Assembly (NCBI GenBank): GCA_965262255.1
Contig: OZ253505.1
Location: 372,001-436,000, forward strand
Reading direction: 5' to 3'
DNA length: 64,000 nt
Origin: JANQQC01 sp965262255
GTDB taxonomy: Bacteria > Pseudomonadota > Alphaproteobacteria > Caulobacterales > Hyphomonadaceae
The position numbers and the translations under genes were made by a program. This document shows, one piece after another, positions 18,954-27,310 of this stretch. Positions within the stretch are counted from its first letter, which is position 1. Each line of letters begins with the position of its first letter. Below the pieces are notes generated by a model. The model made no database searches and was not told the DNA's origin. It saw only the letters and a program-made list of their open reading frames with translations.

Positions 18954-20702
18954 ATGCGACAGAACCGAAAATCCAACTTTGAAATTATATTCGTCCTAAG
19001 TCTCTCGTTACTAATAATTGTTAGCTGTTCCGGTCAGTCTTATACCCATATTCCAACAGATTCGCCAAGAACTTCGACTAACACACCCCAGCCCAGCTCA
19101 AATAATCCTGCGAATCCATCGTCTCCTACAAACAGTACTTCGACCACTTCCACATCAAAAAAACCTTCAACTACCCCTCCTGTTCAAAATACCCCTCTTC
19201 CGGATTACTATTATGACTGGGAGAAAGATAAGTATCCGTACCATACAGAATACTACAACCGATGTGCTTTTCCTCAAACAGCAGAACATAAACCGGGAAC
19301 GGTTCTTGATGAGCTGTTTGCTATAAGAGAGATAATAGATAACCACTATCTATTCCATTCTGACTACGTAGATTTGGATCCTCGAAAGTTTGTAAAAACC
19401 GCAACAAATTTTGACCAACACTACATAAATATGACTGATAAAGATAGCTATCTACAACAATTGCGTACATCTAAAAAAAGACCAACTGGGGAACCAACTC
19501 ACGGAATGTACAGGACTGCTAAAGAGGTTATAACTTCTGGCTCGAGTAACTCTAATGAGATAGGCACATATGGTATTGCTTGGCGAGTGATTTCTGACAA
19601 AATTCCACGCGACTATCGGGTAGAGTTTAAAGAACCAAATACACCTGCCTCGGAACTTGCAAACGGTACTCCGAAAGTTAAACGCGGCGATAAACTTTTG
19701 AAACTGAACGATTTCGACTTTGTTTCGTTACAGAACGACAATCTAGATCAAGCACTTGATATTTTGTTTAGACCAAAGACATCTAAAGAAATAACTAAAT
19801 TTGTCCTATTAGACCGTGACACAAAGTTAGAGAAAACTATTACGCTACAGAGTTTTAAAGATAAGCATAAAAACATTTTTGGTTCAACTCATGACACTGA
19901 AACTGGTAAAGTTGCATATCTCTTTATAGGAGATACTATGCTTTTGGCAGAAGATATACACGACATTATAACCTCTTTTAAAGAAAAAAAGGTGAAGGAT
20001 TTAGTATTAGATTTAAGGTATTTGAATACCAGAGAAAGTTATCCTGCTGGTAACCGAGATGATTCTGCGCTTGCGTATATGATAGCTGGCTATAAGAATA
20101 TTGGTTCGAGATCTTCTTTTACACCACTGTATCGAATAAGACACGGACGCAGCAGACATAATTTTCCTTCTTCTGTGAAAGGTCCTGACGTAAATAGTTA
20201 CAGTCTACCGTTTGTGTTTTTCTGCCCGTTATGGGGTGGACAATGTTTTTATCTCAATTGGTATAGTTGGGCTTATACTGGCGTGTACAATCATCAACTG
20301 ACAGTAAAGGAATTTAACTCCTTGGAACTAGACAGAGTTTTTATTCTGGTCTCTAATCAATCCTGCAGAGTTGCCGAAACTCTTATCAATGGTCTCAGAG
20401 GTATTGACATGGAAATTATATTAATCGGAGAACCAACTTGCGGTTATCCTTATAGTACTTCGATATATCATAACTGTGGAATAAATATTGAGATCATCGA
20501 TATCAGATACAAAAATAATAAAGGATTTGGAAAATACGAGGAAGGCTTCAAACCATCTAACTCAAAGTTCGAACACGGCGTAAGTGTTAAAGGTTGCTAC
20601 GTTGAGAATGATCTAACAAAATCACTAGGTGACATAAATGAACCCCTGTTTGCCGCAGCTCTACAATATAGGAAAGACTCGTCCTGTCCACCACTTCCGT
20701 GA
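18954..20702 (+). CDS. S41 peptidase-fold lipoprotein, catalytic pair lost (copy B)
   Basis: The 582-residue twin of the protein at 9937-11685: same lipobox (IVSC, about residue 23), same Ser/Thr/Pro linker, same S41-like core. Again Arg stands where the nucleophile Ser is expected (SCRVAE) and Tyr where the catalytic Lys is expected (TCGYPY). The ATG at 18954 has GGAG six bases upstream; this choice gives identical lengths for both copies. Overall identity to copy A is very high, with three changes in the last 125 residues or so. In the 64 residues encoded at 20115-20306, however, 30 residues differ from copy A. The gene follows the Rhs stop codon by 30 bases. A cell-envelope partner or immunity protein for the Rhs product is a reasonable but unproven idea. 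Confidence 0.75.
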   Translation: MRQNRKSNFEIIFVLSLSLLIIVSCSGQSYTHIPTDSPRTSTNTPQPSSNNPANPSSPTNSTSTTSTSKKPSTTPPVQNTPLPDYYYDWEKDKYPYHTEYYNRCAFPQTAEHKPGTVLDELFAIREIIDNHYLFHSDYVDLDPRKFVKTATNFDQHYINMTDKDSYLQQLRTSKKRPTGEPTHGMYRTAKEVITSGSSNSNEIGTYGIAWRVISDKIPRDYRVEFKEPNTPASELANGTPKVKRGDKLLKLNDFDFVSLQNDNLDQALDILFRPKTSKEITKFVLLDRDTKLEKTITLQSFKDKHKNIFGSTHDTETGKVAYLFIGDTMLLAEDIHDIITSFKEKKVKDLVLDLRYLNTRESYPAGNRDDSALAYMIAGYKNIGSRSSFTPLYRIRHGRSRHNFPSSVKGPDVNSYSLPFVFFCPLWGGQCFYLNWYSWAYTGVYNHQLTVKEFNSLELDRVFILVSNQSCRVAETLINGLRGIDMEIILIGEPTCGYPYSTSIYHNCGINIEIIDIRYKNNKGFGKYEEGFKPSNSKFEHGVSVKGCYVENDLTKSLGDINEPLFAAALQYRKDSSCPPLP

Positions 20703-20916
20703 GGAACGTCATAGGTTCATCGAAGTCTTGTACAAAGGATGTATTCATCAAAATACAACTCAATACCCATTATACGAGCTAACGCAAAATTCAACAGTCC
20801 CAAGTAACGAGTTCAAGAAGAAAGTTATGAAATTTTCAAGTTCAGTAGATGCCGAAAATTCTCCGTTTCAGTTACTTCAGACTAAGAGTACTTGGAACGA
20901 ATAAATGCCAGCTTCC

Positions 20917-21789
20917 CTATTGAAGCCTACCAGCAACGGCATCTAGTTTTTTCCATACCGCAGAGTCGCGAATCTCAGGCGAAGTGATAATGGCATGATC
21001 TAATCCGTATTCTATTTTCTGCGGTGAGTCACTACGTTCAATCGACGAAAGACTTATCGCCAAATGCTCTATCATCCGACGTGCGCGTTCAACATTTGAG
21101 TACATCACCTCTAATACGTTCGTAACAGATACTGCCTCTTCCTCCGAATGCCAACAATCATAATCCGTTACCATGGCCACGGTTGCATAAGGCAACTCTG
21201 CCTCCCGAGCTAACGATGCTTCCGGCATATTTGTCATCCCTATAACGTCACACCCCCACTGACGGTAAAGTTTCGACTCGGCAAGTGTAGAAAATTGAGG
21301 CCCCTCTATTACTATGTAACTCCCTCCATCATGTGCCGTTATTCCTGCCTTCTTAGCCGATTTACTTGCCAACGCCGAAAGCCGTTCGCAAACAGGAAGG
21401 GCCATAGATACATGACCAACACAGCCGTTACCAAAGAAACTTTTTTCACGGTTCCGAGTGCGATCTATAAACTGATCTACCATCACAAATTCGCCAGGGG
21501 CATACTCCTCTTTCAATGAACCACAAGCAGAAATAGACAATATGTCCGTACACCCTACGCGCTTTAACGCATCAACGTTCGCACGATAGTTGATTCCTGT
21601 CGGGGATAAATAATGCCCCCTACCGTGCCTTGGCAAAAACACTAACTCAATGCCGTGCAAGGTCCCGAAAATCAAGCTATCTGACGGAGATCCCCAAGGC
21701 GTTTCAATGGACTCCTCCCTGCGATTCTCTAGACCCACAATATCGTAAAGACCTGAGCCGCCGATTACGCCTAGCTTCCACTTGCTCAC
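20917..21789 (-). CDS. mtnP: S-methyl-5'-thioadenosine phosphorylase
   Basis: A 290-residue cytosolic enzyme that splits methylthioadenosine with phosphate into adenine and methylthioribose-1-phosphate, feeding methionine and adenine salvage. Visible signatures are GVIGGSGLYDI at the start, the phosphate site RHGRGHYLSPTGINYRAN, GPQFSTLAES (about 175), GMTNMPEASLAREAELPYA (about 190-208) and TDYDCW, typical of MTAP rather than purine nucleoside phosphorylase. The start is GTG at 21789 with AAAGG upstream. It follows petC by about 100 bases on the same strand, a petABC-mtnP order common in alphaproteobacteria. A frameshifted duplicate lies at 11900-12773, so this is the only functional copy here. 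Confidence 0.95.
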   Translation of the reverse strand: MSKWKLGVIGGSGLYDIVGLENRREESIETPWGSPSDSLIFGTLHGIELVFLPRHGRGHYLSPTGINYRANVDALKRVGCTDILSISACGSLKEEYAPGEFVMVDQFIDRTRNREKSFFGNGCVGHVSMALPVCERLSALASKSAKKAGITAHDGGSYIVIEGPQFSTLAESKLYRQWGCDVIGMTNMPEASLAREAELPYATVAMVTDYDCWHSEEEAVSVTNVLEVMYSNVERARRMIEHLAISLSSIERSDSPQKIEYGLDHAIITSPEIRDSAVWKKLDAVAGRLQ

Positions 21790-21885
21790 GGTACCTTTAC
21801 TCCGAGAATCAATAGTTCTTAGATCAATAACTTGTCGTGGATATGTTCAACTCGACAAAACCAATCTTCTTTACTGCGCAATCGC

Positions 21886-22842
21886 CTAATGCTTGATGCC
21901 GCGCCAAATCTTTCGGTACGAGAACCAAACAATAATCGACAATCCCAACAAATATAGCATAACACTTAGCCCAAGTGACTTGCGATTGGTAACTTTAGGA
22001 TCAGAAGCCCAAGCCAAAAACTGAGCAACGTCATAGGCCATCTGGTCTACTGTCGCCGTCGTTCCGTCCAAATAATCCACGCGGCCATCGGTAAGCTGCG
22101 GAGCCATCGCTAAAAATCCACCTTTCGGAGCATGCCGGGGATCTCCCGTATAATTGGCAACTGTATCGCCGGGCATATAGGGATTATAGTATTGGCCAAT
22201 CGGCTGAATCAAATCTCCTACATCGGACGGTCTAGAACTTACTTTACTCTCCAAATAAATTCCCGAACCCGATACCTTCGTTGGATCAACTAAAGTTTCA
22301 TCTCCAACGTTCTTGATTGCATCGCTACTAGGATACCCCTTTATCAATTCATAAATGTAATCAGCTCCACCCGCTCGTGCTTTTGTGATTACAGAAAGAT
22401 CTGGTGGTATAGCACCGTTGTTAGCCGCCGCTGCCGCTGCATCGTTCGGATAAGGCGAACGGAAGGGATCGGACGGTCTTGCTGGTCTTAAAGGATAATC
22501 ACCATACTCATCCGGGACCGGATCATCTATAAAATCTTCTGCTGCAAATGCTTTGATTAAAGGATTATCATTAGCATTGGGATAGTCTGGATCATAAAAC
22601 GGTCCGCCAACTTCACCAAGATTCCTGTAGTGAAGTAACTTCATCGAATGGCAGGACGCACACACCTCTCTGTAAACTTGATATCCCCGCTGAACGCTAT
22701 CCTTTTCAAACTTCCCAAACGGCCCTTCAAATCCAAACCCGCCCTCAGGACCATCTGGATGCGCTCCGCCTCCGGCAGCAAAAGCAGGTACTTGCAAAAC
22801 AATAGTTAGGAATGCAACCAGAAGAAAACGACAAAAAGTCAT
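21886..22842 (-). CDS. petC: Cytochrome c1 of the bc1 complex
   Basis: A 318-residue protein with a cleavable signal peptide (..LQVPAFAAGG, about residue 23), the haem c site CASCHSMKLLHYRNLG (CxxCH, about residue 61), the axial Met segment GGFLAMAPQL (about 245) and a C-terminal membrane anchor (about 290-310) ending in WRGIKH. It carries electrons from the Rieske protein to soluble or bound cytochrome c on the periplasmic side. Its ATG overlaps the TGA of petB (ATGA), so the genes are translationally coupled. The final codons are inside the 3.06-kb repeat and reappear as a footprint at 12871-12882. Confidence 0.96.
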   Translation of the reverse strand: MTFCRFLLVAFLTIVLQVPAFAAGGGAHPDGPEGGFGFEGPFGKFEKDSVQRGYQVYREVCASCHSMKLLHYRNLGEVGGPFYDPDYPNANDNPLIKAFAAEDFIDDPVPDEYGDYPLRPARPSDPFRSPYPNDAAAAAANNGAIPPDLSVITKARAGGADYIYELIKGYPSSDAIKNVGDETLVDPTKVSGSGIYLESKVSSRPSDVGDLIQPIGQYYNPYMPGDTVANYTGDPRHAPKGGFLAMAPQLTDGRVDYLDGTTATVDQMAYDVAQFLAWASDPKVTNRKSLGLSVMLYLLGLSIIVWFSYRKIWRGIKH

Positions 22843-24302
22843 GCCGATGCCTCCACTTGATCACCTGCAGATTCGTTTCCTCGCGATTTTTTCTCGGCTT
22901 CTATCGCTTTCTTAATCGATTCGGGTTCGGCATCTGTTTTCTCACGAAAACCAAGGAATGGCAAGATTATTAGAAAGTAAGCAAAATAGTAGGCCGTCAA
23001 CAATTGAGCTAAGTGTACAAACCTAAAGGCGGGAGCTGCCTCAACCGCTATTGATGCATTGGCTGACTCAGGTAGTCTGCTAATGAGTATATCTGCTGGA
23101 GCAAACTCTTTAAAAGTTTGTTGAACGGACTCTCCTGATTCATCAATATAGCTAATAACCAACTTATCGTTTCCAAACGGAACGATCGGTGTGTCGGGAT
23201 TCGTTGCACCGCACCATCCAAGCATCAAACAAGTAAATACAAATCCTAAAAAGAACTGCCGAGCAATGGGTCGATATCGCATAGAGTTAACTTTGGAAGT
23301 ATCTAGCCAAGGCAATACAAAGAGGACTGCCAAGGATCCAAACATGGCAAGTACACCAAGTAACTTTGCACTCATCGGACCAATATCAAATGTAATTGCC
23401 CTTAGGATCGCATAAAATGGTAACAGATACCATTCAGGCACTATGTGTGCAGGCGTAACGAGCGGATTAGCTTCTATAAAGTTATCGGCGTGACCTAAAA
23501 CGTTGGGGGTGTAGAATACAAATGCAAAAAACACCAACATAAATACCAATATCGCAAACCCGTCTTTCACCGTGTAATAAGGATGAAACGGCACCGTCTC
23601 TTTTTCCGTATCCTGCACTTCGACACCCGTTGGATTATTATTTCCTGGAACGTGCAATGCCCAAATATGAAGAACAACTACCCCAGCGATCATAAACGGA
23701 AGCAAATAATGTAAAGAGAAAAATCGCTGAAGCGTCGCATTCCCAAGCGATGGCCCTCCCATTAACCAAGTTTGTATTGGTTCACCGATTAATGGTAACG
23801 CTCCAATAAGGCCTGTAATTACGTTAGCACCGTGAAACGACATCTGACCCCAAGGCAACATATATCCTAAGAAGGCTGTGGCAATCATTAAAAAGAAAAT
23901 CAAACAACCGAGTATCCAGAGCATGTCACGTGGCCCTTTATAAGACCCGTAATACAGCCCCCTAAACATGTGTATATAGACTGCTAGAAAGAAGAATGAG
24001 GCCCCATTTGCATGCACGTATCTGAGTAACCAACCATACGGAACATCGCGCATAATGCGTTCGACCGAAGCAAATGCACCGTCAACCGATGGCTCATAAT
24101 GCATCGCTAGAACTATGCCAGTTACGATCTGAATTCCCAAACACAGCGAAAGGATCGCTCCAAATACGTACCAATAGTTTAGGTTTTTCGGGGTGGGAAA
24201 GGTAATTACCGTATCGTGCAATAGCCTTACTATAGGTAGACGGCTGTCTAACCACTTGGTAAAACCATTTGTTGGTTGATAGGTTGATTCGTACCCGCTC
24301 AT
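22839..24302 (-). CDS. petB: Cytochrome b of the bc1 complex
   Basis: A 487-residue integral membrane subunit with the quinol-oxidising and quinone-reducing sites. The haem b ligands lie in RYVHANGASFFFLAVYIHM (about 92-110) and HYLLPF...HIWALHVPG (about 195-220). The PEWY signature of the Qo site is at about 290. It is somewhat longer than many bacterial homologues because of an insert of roughly 55 residues before the last membrane helix and a charged C-terminal tail. It lies between petA and petC in one operon. Confidence 0.96.
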   Translation of the reverse strand: MSGYESTYQPTNGFTKWLDSRLPIVRLLHDTVITFPTPKNLNYWYVFGAILSLCLGIQIVTGIVLAMHYEPSVDGAFASVERIMRDVPYGWLLRYVHANGASFFFLAVYIHMFRGLYYGSYKGPRDMLWILGCLIFFLMIATAFLGYMLPWGQMSFHGANVITGLIGALPLIGEPIQTWLMGGPSLGNATLQRFFSLHYLLPFMIAGVVVLHIWALHVPGNNNPTGVEVQDTEKETVPFHPYYTVKDGFAILVFMLVFFAFVFYTPNVLGHADNFIEANPLVTPAHIVPEWYLLPFYAILRAITFDIGPMSAKLLGVLAMFGSLAVLFVLPWLDTSKVNSMRYRPIARQFFLGFVFTCLMLGWCGATNPDTPIVPFGNDKLVISYIDESGESVQQTFKEFAPADILISRLPESANASIAVEAAPAFRFVHLAQLLTAYYFAYFLIILPFLGFREKTDAEPESIKKAIEAEKKSRGNESAGDQVEASA

Positions 24303-24317
24303 TCGTGAAATTTCTCT

Positions 24318-24887
24318 CTACAACGAAATATTGATAACTTTATCCGATACATATCGGTAGTTCGGCACTTCCAAGTTTGCAGGTGCCGGGCCCTTTCGAA
24401 TGCGCCCGGACGTATCGTAATGCGATCCATGGCACGGACAATACCAGCCACCATAGTCACCGACACTTCCCTGAGACGGGCCAACAGGGACACACCCTAA
24501 GTGTGTACACGTCCCTGATGTGACGAGGATCGCAGGATTTAGTTCTCCCGACGTATTGGGGACGAGCCTCTCTTCGTCGGTCTGGGGATCCGGTAAGCGC
24601 TTAACATCAACAGACTGCGCCGCTAATACTTCTGCTCGCGTCCGATGTCGCACGAAGAACGGCTTACCTCCAATAAGTACGCGAATTTCCCCGCCGACTG
24701 GAATTTTCGAAATATCGACTTCAAGGCTAGACGCGGCCAGCACATCTGCCGCCGGTAACATTTGTGAAACCAAGGGGATCCCCAAAGCAACCGCTCCGAC
24801 ACCTGTAGCTGCAGTCGCTACGATGTGGATAAAGTCACGTCGGTCAGGATCGTCCGGTAATGCCTGATCAGATGCTTGGTCGGTCAA
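24318..24887 (-). CDS. petA: Rieske iron-sulfur protein of the bc1 complex
   Basis: A 189-residue protein with an N-terminal twin-arginine-like membrane anchor (DRRDFIHIVATAATGVGAVA, residues about 15-35). The 2Fe-2S cluster motifs are CTHLGC (about 128) and CPCHGSHYD (about 149). It shuttles electrons from quinol to cytochrome c1. The most likely start is the TTG at 24887, which gives the complete anchor. It is the first gene of petABC, so the operon promoter should lie in 24888-25360. Confidence 0.96.
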   Translation of the reverse strand: MTDQASDQALPDDPDRRDFIHIVATAATGVGAVALGIPLVSQMLPAADVLAASSLEVDISKIPVGGEIRVLIGGKPFFVRHRTRAEVLAAQSVDVKRLPDPQTDEERLVPNTSGELNPAILVTSGTCTHLGCVPVGPSQGSVGDYGGWYCPCHGSHYDTSGRIRKGPAPANLEVPNYRYVSDKVINISL

Positions 24888-25360
24888 CTCGATACTACCT
24901 CAAGAGAATCTATTGCCTCGGCTCACAATAAACTTTTACGATAATCTCAAATTTTTTCATAAATTTCAAGTTAGCAAATTGACACATCGCGGAAAACGTC
25001 AGTTCGCTAATTTCCAGACAAAACACTTTACGGAAAATTCTTCCGAACAATTCGCGTACAAAGGAAAGATTTCAAGTTCCAAAAGTCTTGATAAAAATTT
25101 TTTTTTCTTTTCCGTATAGCATAGCAAACTCTTTCTATCTGAATCGATTCGGCGCAGAAACATATCTTGTTTTCCCAGACATGCTTTAGCCAAACTCTAG
25201 ACACTACCGCGAACTTTGTAACTAGAAAATGCACGTCTATAGGTACACTGCTATCGATTGACTGTAGAATTCTCTATGTACCCTGCAAACAGAAAACGTC
25301 ATTTGATATTGAATACGAATTCCCGCATAACCTAGATTGATTTATGGTCTGCTTGTGCCT
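24888..25360. other. AT-rich region upstream of petABC
   Basis: A 473-base gap with no credible gene; short open frames here are low-complexity. A T-run (nine T near 25098) and generally AT-rich sequence fit a promoter zone for the leftward petABC operon, but I cannot fix a -35/-10 pair. Confidence 0.5.
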
Positions 25361-26173
25361 TTACTCTCCCGTGAGATTCGGAGATCGTTTCTCGCGAAAA
25401 GCACTGACCGCCTCCTTCCGATCCTTGTGAATGTTTGAGACACTTTCCCAACCAATACTTGCATCCATAATCTGAGCCGATAAGGCTCTAAGAGGTATGT
25501 TTGCAACGGTCTTTGTCCATCGCACCGCCCAACGCGGATTCCCTTGCAGTTTGTCAATCAACTCCTGAACCTTCTCGTCTACCTGCTCTTTAGGAAGAGC
25601 GTAGTTGATGAGTCCTAACTCCTTCGCTTCAGTCGCCGATAGTAGGTCGCCAGTCATTAGAAGTTCTTTTGCTTTGGCATACCCAATAAGTTGAGGCCAA
25701 ATCAAAGCGCCGCCATCTCCAGCCACAAGTCCAACTTTGACGTGAGGGTCACCGATAACTGCTTTCTCGTCCGCGACAATGATATCGCAAAGCAGTGCAA
25801 TAGTTGCACCGAGACCCGCTGCCGCTCCATTAAGTCGACAAATTATAGGTTTTTCCATTTCGAGAAGGGAGTTAACGATTCGTTTTGCGTCCCATGCAAT
25901 CGCCCGAAACTTCGCCGGATCTTCAATTTGTTCGTCAAACCAGTCAAAATCACCTCCAGCACAAAACGCCCGTCCATTTGCGGTCAATACAATAATGTCA
26001 CTTTCACTGTCGCGCTGTAAATCATAAAAAACTGTCGCTAACTCATCGTGCATGACAGCGTCGACTCCGTTGACCGGGTGATCGGAAGTGATGATCGCTT
26101 TAAGAACTCGGTTCTGACGTTCGAAGACAAAACGCTGATAGGTGGTTTTTGTGATATCGAAAGGATTTCCCAT
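25361..26173 (-). CDS. Crotonase-fold (enoyl-CoA hydratase/isomerase family) protein
   Basis: A 270-residue crotonase-superfamily protein. The oxyanion-hole segments are GRAFCAGGDFDWF (about 66-78) and LNGAAAGLGATIALLCD (about 113-129), and the C-terminal trimerisation helices are present. The two glutamates that catalyse hydration in rat enoyl-CoA hydratase are not at their usual places: the sequence reads GLGATI and GDPHVKVG where GCE and PE are expected. So the reaction may differ from simple hydration. It overlaps the upstream reductase gene's end by a few bases with AGGAG before the ATG, so both are cotranscribed. A role in acyl-CoA breakdown together with the reductase is inferred. Confidence 0.85.
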   Translation of the reverse strand: MGNPFDITKTTYQRFVFERQNRVLKAIITSDHPVNGVDAVMHDELATVFYDLQRDSESDIIVLTANGRAFCAGGDFDWFDEQIEDPAKFRAIAWDAKRIVNSLLEMEKPIICRLNGAAAGLGATIALLCDIIVADEKAVIGDPHVKVGLVAGDGGALIWPQLIGYAKAKELLMTGDLLSATEAKELGLINYALPKEQVDEKVQELIDKLQGNPRWAVRWTKTVANIPLRALSAQIMDASIGWESVSNIHKDRKEAVSAFREKRSPNLTGE

Positions 26174-26174
26174 T

Positions 26175-27197
26175 TCACTCGTCTCCTACTTTGACAACTC
26201 TTCGTCCAAAATTTTGACCTTGGAACAATCCGCAGAATGCCTCCGGCATTTTTTCTATTCCTTCGAACCGTTCCTCTGCCCATTTTATGTCACCCCCCAT
26301 AATTGCGCCCGCAATTTCGCCAATAGCTTCAGGAAAACGATTCGCGAAATCAAACACAACGAGTCCTTGCATTAGAACCCGGTGCGTAATAAAGGGAGAC
26401 GTATTGAATACGCCCGCGACCTCGTTTTGCGACTTGTTGTAATCTGCTACTTGCCCTGATACACAAATCCGCCCATTCAGACGCATTTTCGGTAAGACTC
26501 TATTGATCATTTCGTTGCCAACATTGTCGAATAGAACGTCAATTCCTTCTGGAAACTGCTCATCTATCGCGCCAGAAAGATCGGATGTAGACTTGTAATT
26601 GATTGTTGCATCAAAGTTTGCTTTTTTCTCGAGCCATTCATTTTTGTGATCGGAACCAGCTATGCCGACGACTTTGCTCGCTTTCCATAGTTTGGCTAAC
26701 TGCCCAGCCGTTGCTCCGACTGGCCCCGCTGCCGACGTAACCAATACGCGATCACCTTCCTTAAACTTCGCAACATCCTTGAGGCCAAAATATGCCGTTA
26801 GTCCAGGAACTCCCAACACACCAATCCAAACACTGATCGGAATCGAATTCTCAGGCACTTTGCCGATAAACCCTTTACCTGTTTGTATGGAATGCGTCCT
26901 CCAACCTCCTGCACAAACAACTTTGGTACCTCTTGCATAATCTGGGTGGTTTGACGTTTCAACTTCTCCAACCGAGAATCCGTCGATCGGTTTTCCTAAG
27001 GGCAACGCCATCGCATAGCTATCTGTACCCGAAAGTCTTGAGCGGGTGCCAGGGTCAACTGAGTTGAATATATGTCTTACAAGGAATTGGCCATCGAATA
27101 ATTTGGGGATCGGTTTGTGTTCAACGGCGAAATCTTCAAGTTTCGGAAGACCTTCGCAGTGGCGGGCTAAAACGATTCTCGTCATCTGGTTTGGCAT
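26175..27197 (-). CDS. NADP-dependent MDR-family reductase (CurA/prostaglandin-reductase type)
   Basis: A 340-residue zinc-independent medium-chain reductase. It has the family N-terminus with FNSVDPGTRSRLSG (about 47-60) and the Rossmann nucleotide site VLVTSAAGPVGATAGQLAKLW (about 147-167). The segments GVLGVPGLTAYFGL and IDVLFDNVGNEMINRVLPKM are typical of leukotriene-B4-dehydrogenase/CurA relatives. It has none of the cysteine ligands of zinc alcohol dehydrogenases. Such enzymes reduce the double bond of alpha,beta-unsaturated ketones. It is the first gene of a two-gene operon with the crotonase. Confidence 0.88.
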   Translation of the reverse strand: MPNQMTRIVLARHCEGLPKLEDFAVEHKPIPKLFDGQFLVRHIFNSVDPGTRSRLSGTDSYAMALPLGKPIDGFSVGEVETSNHPDYARGTKVVCAGGWRTHSIQTGKGFIGKVPENSIPISVWIGVLGVPGLTAYFGLKDVAKFKEGDRVLVTSAAGPVGATAGQLAKLWKASKVVGIAGSDHKNEWLEKKANFDATINYKSTSDLSGAIDEQFPEGIDVLFDNVGNEMINRVLPKMRLNGRICVSGQVADYNKSQNEVAGVFNTSPFITHRVLMQGLVVFDFANRFPEAIGEIAGAIMGGDIKWAEERFEGIEKMPEAFCGLFQGQNFGRRVVKVGDE

Positions 27198-27310
27198 GTG
27201 TTGTTCCCAAGTGGAGGTTAAGTTCTAGTTATACTTGAACATTCTAAACGAAACATTTTGCAATCTTACATTTTATTCGAATAGTTCAAAAAATTTTTAT
27301 TTCCAAAATT

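Larger units (their letters stand above)
18841..21898. repeat. 3.06-kb direct repeat, copy 2
   Basis: The partner of 9824-12882. Its left edge is within the Rhs gene directly after the core motif ...NDPINF. Its right edge is in the last codons of the functional petC gene. It carries the lipoprotein copy B and the intact mtnP. Because the petC fragment belongs to a real gene only here, this is the original location. Confidence 0.92.

Noticed and set aside
25090..25110. T-run considered as a terminator
   Set aside because: No GC stem precedes the run on either strand; it looks like part of an AT-rich promoter zone.
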